Shown here: positions 54,971 to 64,000 of the stretch, piece by piece
Numbering within the stretch: position 1 is the stretch's first letter
How the letters are laid out: every line of letters begins with the position of its first letter
Source: Mixophyes australis
Taxonomy: Eukaryota > Chordata > Amphibia > Anura > Limnodynastidae
DNA length: 64,000 nucleotides
Direction of reading: 5' to 3'
Assembly: GCA_036250195.1 (NCBI GenBank)
Contig: JAVHZZ010000006.1
Span: 164,630,424 to 164,694,423, forward strand
Position numbers and translations under genes: made by a program
Notes under the pieces: generated by a model
Databases searched by the model: none
What the model was told of the DNA's origin: nothing
Seen by the model: only the letters and a program-made list of their open reading frames with translations

Positions 54971-55950
54971 AGAGCATATAGAGAGAGAAAAAAGAAAACA
55001 TAAGAGGCACTCCAGTCCCTTATCAGTAAATTCCATATATGAATAAAACTTGACTTTTATTGTATATATTTAAAAATGCGAAATATTAAAAAGTGGTAAA
55101 TTGTGTGTATGTATTGTGTTAAAACAAACACCCGACAACAGTACAGGGAAAAAGAAATTCCTTGTTAAGACATCAAGAGAAAATTCCCTTCATTATTAAT
55201 CTCCTAATAGGATATCAAAAATCTCTTGATGTGATATATACTAATATAACTAATCTCCAGGGTAGTTCTGAAAGATAGAGAGGTGATCTCAATAAACATC
55301 AATTGCTGTATAGTATAAATTTAACTGAATCACATCTCACGGTCTAAAAACCTATATTATAGATTTCTCTGATAGATATATATAAAGCGCTGTATAGCTT
55401 TATCACTACTCATATGAGTCCCACACTCTCTTAACGTAAAGGAGACTTCTCCCAAGCATACAGGATCATAGGTATGTCACATCGCCTCAGTTTAACATGA
55501 GCGTGTAATAGCGCTACTCGCGTGGGTTAAGTCCATAGATATATTTCTATCATTCCCTTGGACTACCTATAAAGTTATATTGACCTCCATTCCCCTTCCA
55601 TATAGGTGTGTGTAATAGCTATGTAGCGCACAAAACGTGCCGTTAATGGGCGGTTGGAGCGTTCACTTGGGACAGGAGATCAGTGCCTGTCTGTGTTGTC
55701 AGGTGTGAGTGGCGTCCTAATGACGTCACTAAACCCCGACGTACGTTTCGCACATTGCTTTTTCAAGGAAAACTGAGGCGATGTGACATACCTATGTTTT
55801 AACACAATACATACACACAATTTACCACTTTTTAATATTTCGCATTTTTAAATATATACAATAAAAGTCAAGTTTTATTCATATATGGAATTTACTGATA
55901 AGGGACTGGAGTGCCTCTTATGTTTTCTTTTTTCTCTCTCTATATGCTCT
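54971..55950. mobile_element. Foldback element with 156-bp inverted arms, inserted in the DIRS RT/RNase H region
   Basis: Arms 54971-55126 and 55795-55950 are nearly identical inverted copies (agagcatatagagagagaa / ttctctctctatatgctct). Inside, cataggtatgtcacatcgcc (55,470) is again complementary to gcgatgtgacatacctatg (55,776). Contains cgacgtacgtttcgcac near 55,737, similar in kind to the palindrome at 7.2 kb. No transposase. The word gaatctactaag flanks it loosely (54961-54972 and 56059-56070), with about 100 bp of duplicated host sequence on the right. Confidence 0.8.
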
Positions 55951-56019
55951 ATGCTTAAAATTATTGAGAGTGCACCATATCTATCTTTGGACTAATTTTG
56001 TCACAAATATATAGATAAC

Positions 56020-56890
56020 GAGTTCCACCTGTGTGCGACCACATCCCCATGTTACTTTGAATCTACTAAGACATTGGACATGTCCCCCTTTTTCATCTGG
56101 TGAACCAACGAATCAGACTCTCCACGGAGATTGTCAACCTCTGAAATGGTGGCTAGTTCAAGAGCTTCTGATGATGGGCCGATATTTTGTCCTGTGGTCT
56201 TTGATTCTGGTGACCACAGATGCCAGGGCTAGGGAGCTGTTGTTCTCCGGCTTCGTCTCCAGGGTCTTTGGAAAGACAGGGAGACACTTCGGCCCATAGA
56301 TGTTCTCGAGCTAAGAGCCATGCTGTTAGCCCTCCAGGGAGCTCAGTCTCTCCTTCAAGGAAAACCAGTCCACCTCCAATCCTTCAATGTCACTGCAGTG
56401 GCATATGTAAATTGCCAAGGAGGAACAAGAAGTGCAGAAGCTATGCAGGTAGCGGAACAGGTCTTCTTGTGGGTGGAGAATTTTTTTTCACCGATTTCGG
56501 CAGTGTTTATTTCCGGAGTGAAGAACTAGAAGCGGATTATCTCAGCAGGCATGCAATCCTTCCGGGAGAATGGGAACTGCATTCTCAGGTGTTTTCAGGA
56601 GTTAGTTTGGAAAATGGGCCTGCCAGATCTGGATCACTAGGTTCCAAGATTCTGGCTGTGGAGGTAATGTCCATGAGGTTGGACTCCTGTTTAGGATATA
56701 ACTTTCCACCAATTCCGATTATTCCTCAAGTCCTAAGACGAGTACTGTTGGAATGTTTTCCGATGATTCTGGTGGCACCGAATTGGCTCGGTTGGCTCTT
56801 GCTGGCAGTGAAAGGGTCAGGCTGGACTTTTCAGTCAAGAACCATTTACACCATCCGCACTTGCCTCGGCTGGCTTTAATTCCGTGGCTG
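56020..56890 (+). pseudogene. DIRS RNase H domain and linker, broken
   Basis: RNase H removes the RNA strand during copying. Readable text includes LELRAMLLALQGAQSLLQGK, then LQSFNVTAVAYVNCQGGTRS, EADYLSRHAILPGEWELH and FPPIPIIPQVLRRVL, VAPNWLGWL, in the order expected of DIRS. Stops and shifts occur. In the second motif, SFN stands where related elements have SDN, so a catalytic Asp appears lost. Confidence 0.75.
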
Positions 56891-56894
56891 TTGA

Positions 56895-57916
56895 AGCCAA
56901 CATCTGACGGTCGATGAGGTTCTCTTCCAGGGTAGTGCAGACCCTTATAAAGGCTCGGAAGCCGGTATCGGCTAAGATCTCTCACAAGGTGTGGAGGATC
57001 TATGTACTTTAGGGAAGAAGTGTCATAACCCTACCTTTTTCAGATTAGCCGTTTTCTGGTCTTTCTTCAGGATGGGTTAGAGATGGGACTAAGACTGAGT
57101 TCTTTAAAGGTTCAGGTCTCTGCGCTTTCTATTTTATTTCAGCGCCAGTTGGCTTTACTCCCTGACGTTTGTACTTTCCTTCATGGGGTTATTCATGTTC
57201 CGTTTCCCAACGTTTCTCCGTTGGCCCTGTGGGATTTGAACTTTGTTATTGAGGTTCTTCAGCGGCCTCCATTCGAACCCCTGGAGTCGAATTATCTGCG
57301 TTTCTTGACGTGGAAGGTGGTGTTTTTGCTGGCCATTGCATCTACCAACGTATGTCGGAGCCTGGAGCCTTGTCCCGTAGGGGTCTTTATCTGGTGTTCC
57401 ATGAGAATAGGACCGTTCATAAGACTGTACCTACTGTCCTGCCTAGGGTGGTTCCTGGTTTTTATTTGAATCATGAGATAGTGGTTCCGGCCTTTAGAGA
57501 AAGGATTACTCCTTCTGGGCCTTCTTCCTCTGTTAGTCTGGACGTGGTCTGGGCTTTACAGGTTTATGTGGACAGGACTTCTGCTGGTTGCAGGACTGAC
57601 TCTCTTTTTGTTCTTTATGAATTTCAAAGGAGAGGTTGGCCGTCCACCAAGCAGGCCACTGCTCGTCGGATCAGATCTATGATTAAGCTTGCTTATGTGT
57701 AGATATCTACCTGTGCCTCAGGTTCTTACGGTGCACTCTACTTGTGCGGTAAGGGCTTCCCGGGCTGCTCGCCATGGAGCATCTGCAGAGCAGCTGGGTA
57801 GGGTGGCGACCTGGTCCTCAGTTCATACCTTTACGAGGTTTTGCCAGTTCAACATCTTTGCGTCTGCGGACACCAATGCTTTGCAAGCTAGTAGACCAGA
57901 GAATTCTATCCCTTAG
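56895..57916 (+). pseudogene. DIRS tyrosine recombinase, frameshifted and catalytically impaired
   Basis: Would integrate the circular DNA copy. Readable parts: SSLKVQVSALSILFQRQLA, LPDVCTFLHGVIHVP, WDLNFVIEVLQRPPFEPLES, FLTWKVVFLLAIAS (57,083-57,345), then LVFHENRTVHKTVPTVLP, HEIVVPAFRER, YVDRTSAGCRTDSLFVL in a second frame (to about 57,690), then LTVHSTCAVRASRAARHGAS and SSVHTFTRFCQFN in a third. Frameshifts lie near 57,350 and 57,690. The HxxR motif reads HSTC (Arg to Cys) and the expected nucleophile position in TRFYQF reads TRFCQF (Tyr to Cys). Confidence 0.85.
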
Positions 57917-57934
57917 GGGCTACTTTAGAAGGTC

Positions 57935-58032
57935 CCCATGATAGCAGTGTCCCCCAGAGTGGATGAAGGAGAAAAGAAGATTTTTGTACTTACGTTAAAT
58001 CTCTTTCTCTGATTCCATCTAGGGGACACTGC
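57935..58032. repeat. DIRS internal complementary region (ICR)
   Basis: First half, 57935-57974 (cccatgatagcagtgtcccc ... gaaggagaaa), is complementary to the left terminus at 50,391-50,430. Second half, 57980-58032 (atttttgtacttacgttaaa ... aggggacactgc), is complementary to the right terminus ending 58,252. This is the template-joining feature of DIRS1 elements. Confidence 0.9.
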
Positions 58033-58100
58033 GTTCCCTCCCTTTTGCTGTTCTACAATTAGTTGTGTTTTTGAGCCCTTTTCTTGGGACTTTAGTATTA

Positions 58101-58252
58101 CTGAGGTCTGTGGGATTGCAGAGGGGAGGAGTCAGCAGCAAACTTAGTTGTTAACTATTTAAGTGCCAACTCCATGCGCCCTCATACAACCCCATGGTAG
58201 CAGTGTCCCCCAGATGGAATCGGAGAAAGAGATTTAACGTAAGTACAAAAAT
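58101..58252 (-). repeat. DIRS right inverted terminal repeat
   Basis: Complement of the left repeat (ctgaggtctgtgggattgca ... gtgtcccccagatggaatcg), extended outwards by agagatttaacgtaagtaca, which is absent on the left but present in complement in the ICR. Confidence 0.9.
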
Positions 58253-58684
58253 ATTCTTTTTTCAAGGTGGATAGGGTGAAGTTACATGGGCTCCATTTTA
58301 TACTAACCATAACCAATTAGATTATAGGCAAGTATTAGACTTAGATACAGATATAGGAATTAAATGTTAATATGAAAGAGGGAGTGCTTAATCTGGGTGT
58401 TGAGAGCTATGAAGTGTGGCTGTACTTATATCCTCTGCAACAACTGCTGGCCTAAGAGGCGTAGCTTGGGCATGTGAGGCTGTACAATAGAGGATGGGAG
58501 CTGTATCTGTGGTATCAGGGAAATCGTGCTTGTGGAGGATGGGGGAGCTAGAACTTTTTCAGTGGATAAGAGCTAGAGAAAGTCAGGGGACAGGTTCGAA
58601 TTAGATTGTCAGAATGCACCGATTATATATTTTACTGTCAGTTTGTCTGGTTAAGTGTTACCTTTTGTGTTATGTAATTATAGC
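58253..58684. other. Unassigned DNA
   Basis: Right flank of the DIRS element. No feature seen. Confidence 0.5.
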
Positions 58685-58829
58685 CAGTGGTGGAAGTGTG
58701 GGTGTATACGGTGGTATGCCATACCGCCACTTCTCCTACTGCCCTCATTGTAAAACTATCAAATTCCATTCACTTACGTTCCCATTACATTTTCATACCG
58801 TCACTTCTAAATTTCCACTTCAACCACAG
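58685..58829. mobile_element. Degenerate hAT MITE
   Basis: Ends CAGTGGTGGAAGTG and CACTTCAACCACAG form imperfect inverted repeats. Flanks attatagc and attgtaaa agree at five of eight positions, as expected of an old 8-bp duplication. Confidence 0.5.
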
Positions 58830-58845
58830 ATTGTAAATATTAAAA

Positions 58846-59200
58846 CTAGCTGAAGTACCCGACATTTAAATCTTCACGTTGTTAAGTTATCAATGACTTG
58901 GATACAATTGTCAACCTTTTAAAAATAATTAGCAGGTTAGCAGCTCTTCTAACACACCCATGAGGTGGTTGCCCAGTGATGTTTTTGTTTTTATATTAAA
59001 TGGCATCCACATCTATCCAGTGGAAGGCCCAGAACAGGCTCCCCGGTTCTGCCCAGCGTACACTGACGGGAGGTCTGATGGGTACCCTAACCTCCCTAAA
59101 ACCTGGTCAGGATCCTACTGGATCACCTCACGTTGGTTTCAATTGGTGCATGGGTGCCCAAATGCATAACCGGACAGACAAACAAACCAATTTAATTTAA
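58846..59200 (+). mobile_element. Unclassified interspersed repeat
   Basis: Begins aactagctgaagtacccgac and ends aaccggacagacaaacaaac, a start/end combination seen in some vertebrate retroposed repeats. No coding sequence. Family not determined. Confidence 0.3.
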
Positions 59201-61954
59201 AGTTCTTTTGAAGATTAATACCTGGTTTGTGACACTTGTTTAAATGCCTGTGTACATAGTACACTTAACTCCAACATAAAATGGAAGAAACTGCACTACA
59301 ATTATAATGTGCTTTAAAGTTAGAACTCCTATTGTATGCAATATGCAGATATTGACAATTACATGTGTTTTTTAGGACAGAGGAAGTTGTATTGTCTATA
59401 TGCCCTAAATAAGAAGGAAAAAAGTACAGAAATTATTTACAACAAAACAAGTGGTATATGTGTACATAAAGAGAGAATAGCAACACATATTGAAAATTAC
59501 ATCTAAAATACAGAACAAGGGAAGTAAGCCAAAAAAGAAAAACCATTTTTATAAACTCTCCTACTACCTTCAAGTCAGAATAAAAACAGGTAATCAGCAC
59601 TGTCAGTCCTTAGACGCTGACATAGCCTTAAAAACACTTATTTTATAATTCCATGTTAGTGGCTTCTATCATCACATGTGCAAGTATATACAGGTAATTC
59701 TGCAATGACTTTTTCTGCAATGATGACACCACCACAGTCACATAACATGACACGTAGCGTCAGAATGTTCATAACATAAAAATCCCCCCCCCCCCCTCTC
59801 TTTCCTCTGCCATCATGGCTACCAAGTAGCTTGATGGCTGTTTCAGACTAAGAGATCAGGCTCCTATTCTACTGGAAATGTGCAGGAGAGAGATACTTTT
59901 TTTTTTTTTTTTTTTTGCAAAGGGAACACTGGGAGAACCCCCTGGAGAAAATGTAATGTAAATGAAGTAAAATGAAGTGTGCTGTAGACTGTATTATTAC
60001 TTATATGGCATTTTAGCTTGATTGTTCAGAAAAATATGGCAGTGGGCAATGCAGAATTGCTGAAAAATATTTTGTGTTTTCAGAGCTGTTCTGACACAGT
60101 TAAGTAATTTCTTTTTTCATGGTAAAAGGGGAGAGACCAGATTTGAAATGGTTACATACTGATTCCTAATCTCTTAATGCGATGGACACTTCTGCGTAGA
60201 TACATTGTGGTTGGCCTTTCTTTAACAATGTTTTGTCAGTGTGGTACAAATACACTAGAGGGCGCCAGAAGCTTTACATTTCAAGAACGCAAGTTTTTTT
60301 TTTTTTTAAAGCATCAAGCGCAAACAGAGCAAATACACAATGTCCCAAAACACACAACAAAGTTTTATAGCTATTGTATAACTTAAATAACATAAAGTAA
60401 AATAAAACTGGTAGCAAAGAAATATGTGAACTTGGCCTTTAAAACTACCTCCTAGAGTAAAATTTGACTAAAATTTTTACTTGGTACTCTTTGCCTGAGC
60501 AGATTCCTGGTGGCTGCTACATGCATTTTTTTTTCACTGCCCCAGCTGAAAAGGGGGTGAGGGTATTGATCGGGAGGACCAAACACAAGCCTCAATAAAG
60601 TGAGGATTGGCAGTTTCTGATTGTTCCTTTCACTCCCCTTATCCTAAAGCCACTATTTTAAAGTAAAGAATGGAATTGATTTTCTGGTTCTGTTATATAT
60701 AACTGATGCTACCCCAACAATGACCGCTGCATAGGAAGTCCCCGTGACTGCAGCTTGGGGGAGTAGCACATTAGTATCATTTTACAGTAGGTGGTAGTGG
60801 AGCTTTAATTGAAAGAAATGTAGCTGTCTTAGGTAATGTTGTTAACATTAATACCTGGACAATGTGATTCGTATATAACTCACATTGTCCATGTACCAAT
60901 TGCAGACATTTAGAATATCCATGCCCAGTTTTAGAGGCTTAAGAGCTTTAACAACCTTGTAAAGTCCTGAAGAAAAAGGCTTTCGTTTTGGTACATGTAG
61001 ATGAATGCAAGGGGGGATCAAGTTTTTTCTGTGTTATTGTGGCCAATAGAACACCATATAAATGTTCTGCTATTATTCTCTCATCTGAATGGAAGTGCAA
61101 TTATATTATTATTTATTTTTATAGTTGTGAAATAAACCACTTCATGTATATGTCGTTTTAAGTTTATAATTTACTATTTCGAGATTTAGCTATCTGTAGT
61201 TTTCACTGCGGTGATGGTGTAATCAGGGACACTTGGTCTACAAAAATCCCTACTGGTAGTACAGCTCCTTGTTTAACATTTTATGGGAAATATGTATTTA
61301 TCCCTCAATTTTAAGGGTAGCACTAAACTTATTTTTCTTTGGCTAAGTATATACTTTCCCATATATCTGCTGTATATTGCTGATAGCCATCTCCGACACC
61401 GTTCCTGCATTTGTTAGTTCTGATGACTGTTCATTTAAAAATGGCATAAAGATCCTACATATCTTGGTGTGCATGAGATATTATATGAGATTTTTTGAAA
61501 CACATAAACTTATATGTTGCACGGACCCTTTTTGAACATGTGTATGTGAATGGTCCATGCAAACGGATCTTTAATGCTATTTGCTTTTGGTCAGTGTGTT
61601 ATAGATTATTTAATGTATGATAGTAGAGCATGGCATTCCCTATAACAAATGTATGGAGCCAGCTACTCTCCCATTTCACTGTATCTTTCTGTGCAAAAGT
61701 CTCATTGTGTTGTCACTGCTTGTATTTTTGATGGATTGCCCTTGATATTGCAGCAAAATGATACCATTTAACTTGGTAAATTATTTTTGGTTTCAAGATT
61801 TTGGAAGAGAAACAGGAGATGGCCGAAATTGAAAAATAAATGACTCATCTCAGACAGTTCCAAAAAAATACAAATGCAAGTTACAGTATCTATATGACTT
61901 GTATTTTTAAATATGCTTAGTCTGAGACATGTCAGTACCTACCCCAGACACCTA
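59201..61954. other. Unassigned DNA, low repeat content
   Basis: The longest stretch without a clear repeat. It holds a run of 13 C at 59,784-59,796, poly-T at 59,897-59,917, and agagggcgccag at about 60,254. No exon or RNA gene recognised; regulatory content cannot be judged from one sequence. Confidence 0.5.
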
Positions 61955-62130
61955 GGGGTATATAGTTACTAAACTGTGGGTTTGAAAAAGTGGAGATGTT
62001 GCCTATAGCAACCAATCAGATTCTAACTCATTTTGTAAGAATGTACAAAGTAAATAACAGCTAGAATGTGATTGGTTGCTATAGGCAACATCTCCACCTT
62101 TTCAAACCTGCAGTTTAGTAAATATACCTC
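61955..62130. mobile_element. Palindromic MITE, PIF/Harbinger-like, 176 bp
   Basis: Arms ggggtatatagttactaaac ... gcctatagcaaccaatca and its complement tgattggttgctataggc ... tagtaaatatacctc pair over most of the element. The 3-bp flank cta occurs at 61952-61954 and 62131-62133, matching the 3-bp duplication of PIF/Harbinger elements. Such tagcaaccaatcag MITEs are common in frog DNA. Confidence 0.8.
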
Positions 62131-63729
62131 CTAGAGTTTCGATGTAGCTCCTCTCACGTCACACCATACCATGTGTTTATGCCTTCCACTCCAGGGATGC
62201 TGCATGCCGCATTATCGTTGATGTGAAGATTAGCTTGCGTTACATTACGCGCAGAGGAGGAGCACTAGAGTCCTGATGATGGGAGCTACAGAGAGCAAAT
62301 TGTGCCACAAGCTTGTTATACCACAAAAAGGATTCTGTCATATTCTCTCCCATAGAGCTTAATAGAAGTCTTTAAGTAAGCTTTATAATAGAGGACAGCA
62401 TGGACTACCTCATGTGGCACAACTGGCTCCTGGTGGCTCCCATCTTCAGGTAACGGTGATGGCAGTGCATTAGCAACGAGATATCCAAAAGACTTCACCC
62501 GTTAAATTCAAATGCAACAACGTGATACTGTACAAAATGCTCTGCTTCCACCTTCTCACTTATTTTCCTACTGCAGTCACAGTGCTGATTTATTCCGGAG
62601 ACAGTTGTTTTTAAACCGCAGCCATTGTTTCAGACCATGCAACCGTAATAGGAAAAGAAGTGGAAAGTTTGGAAACAGAGCGTTTTGTATCCGGTTTGCA
62701 AGTTTTTTTACAGCTGTGTTCACTACACCCAATGTTTGTCTGCTTGAGTTAGTATGATTGTAACATCAATGTTCTGTTTAGATTCCACAAAGTATGGTTG
62801 TGCAATTTTCTGAGTATAGCCTGACACACCCTGATTCTGTACTGATTGAGAATGACTAAATTGTATAACTTTGGAGCTTATCTAGGAGGTGTGAAAAGTG
62901 TGTTTCACAAAGGCAAAATACATTCCAGGTTATGTAGAGTGCTATATTCTTATAATGTGTCATAGAATTTGTTACGGAAGAAAGCCACTAGAGAGAGACA
63001 TGGGACTACATAAAGATGGTGCAGGTAGCAAGTTCAGACAAAGTCTAGGCAGACCTCATGAAGCATCTAATTTACACATGCTCCACACATGCTCCCAGGC
63101 TTAATCACCTCCACAGGTATTTTTATCGGTATTTTTTTTTTCTTTCAAAAAATAACACCTACTGTGTTTGTTCGTACTGCCTGCGGGAGATGTCTTAGGA
63201 TATTGCTTAACTATTAATAATGTCAAGACTCCTTGATTGCTCTTATGTGTGTTAATGGAGTGTACTAACCTGTCTTTTCTCAAATTAAAACCAGCTCTGA
63301 CAGACTGTGAAGGTGTCCAGAAAGTAAATCCTCACCGAGGTGTGTGGGAGGCAGTGTGTACAGCTTGTTAATGAGGCTAAGATTGAATGCGTGTCTAATT
63401 CATGGCAAATAAAGGGATTAAGGGCCCTGTGAACGAAACTGTGTTTTGTTTTTGTTTTTAAATTGACATGTTGTTCAGCTCAAGAAATGGTTCCATGTTC
63501 TCCATGGAGGTCATGACAAGTTGGTGCATATTTTTTTAAAATGTTGCAGTAAGACATGGCAACCAATCAGATGTTTGTTGTTTTATTATCTAAACTGCAG
63601 TGAAAAAAAGGATAACTTGAATCTGTATAACTGACATAATTTGAGCCTTTTGCCCTGTATCAACACCCCTCTATGTAATGTCTTGAAGATGGTGGGATGA
63701 TAGAAAGTGGAAGAAATAAATATTAATAA

Positions 63730-63736
<7 letters not shown>
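62131..63736. other. Unassigned DNA
   Basis: Small open frames (for example 62,512-62,757) show no recognisable product. No repeat identified. Confidence 0.5.

Positions 63737-63790
<54 letters not shown>
63737..63790. repeat. (TA)n microsatellite
   Basis: About 54 bp of TA, preceded by aataaataaata. Confidence 0.95.
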
Positions 63791-63793
<3 letters not shown>

Positions 63794-64000
63794 ATCAAGA
63801 AATATGTTTGGCAACTTCTGATCATGTTAATGTAAGACTATGTCAAAGGCCACAAAGGAGGCAGAATACCTTATGTGGCCCTGAAACAGCTGTCTGATAA
63901 ACCTGCTAGTGAAGATGCGTCAGTTAGATGGTCTAGCTGCCATCTTGGACTTAGTCACCTGATCCAGCTCAGCAACTCAAAGTGCTGCTTCTGCCCAGCT

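Noticed and set aside
62512..62757. 81-residue open frame as a small gene
   Set aside because: No domain, no splice context and composition like surrounding non-coding DNA.

Overview
The window looks like repeat-dense, AT-rich nuclear DNA from a vertebrate, most likely an anuran amphibian. The evidence is the repeat set: L2-clade LINEs whose tail is shared by a tRNA-derived SINE, a DIRS1-type tyrosine-recombinase retrotransposon, an L1 ORF1 remnant, solo LTRs, a BED-finger hAT transposon, many short hAT MITEs and a PIF/Harbinger-like MITE, plus kilobase-scale minisatellites. No species can be named from sequence alone. No prokaryotic gene, CRISPR array, rRNA or functional tRNA gene was seen. 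No host protein-coding gene was recognised; two short splice-site-bounded exon candidates (24.45 kb and 48.53 kb) are the only hints.

Layout. 1-6.66 kb: 3' part of an autonomous hAT transposon with an intact 998-residue transposase, tandem repeats on both sides of it and a 3' terminus at about 6656. 7-12 kb: a 103-bp palindrome, an intact SINE, L2 fragments and a broken L1 ORF1. 13-20 kb: an old inverted copy of a non-autonomous hAT family, several LTRs (one solo LTR with a perfect 5-bp target duplication), a second SINE, a 1.0-kb palindrome and a hAT MITE. 20-35 kb: three large minisatellites (23.0-24.4, 26.1-28.1, 31.2-33.8 kb), very long TA tracts, a LINE RT scrap and unassigned DNA. 35.5-37.8 kb: a 2.3-kb non-autonomous hAT element with a 147-bp MITE nested inside it. 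39-46 kb: a three-layer nest in which a nearly full-length L2 (+) interrupts an older L2 (-), which is also interrupted by a solo LTR. 50.4-58.25 kb: a structurally complete but dead DIRS1-type element (inverted terminal repeats, internal complementary region, RT, RNase H, tyrosine recombinase) swollen by minisatellites, TA tracts and a foldback insertion. 58.3-64 kb: mostly unassigned DNA with a few MITEs.

How the parts relate. The hAT transposase is the only apparently intact protein gene and is of the superfamily that could mobilise the hAT MITEs carrying 8-bp duplications, though its own terminal repeat differs from theirs. The L2 element has an apparently intact endonuclease, but its reverse transcriptase has lost the first catalytic aspartate and is frameshifted; SINEs here end with the same tail as L2, so L2 enzymes are their likely partners. 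The DIRS element has lost catalytic residues in both RNase H and recombinase. The most unusual observation is that the 3' non-coding half of the hAT transposon is assembled from scrambled, decayed fragments of its own transposase coding sequence, which have then been amplified in tandem.
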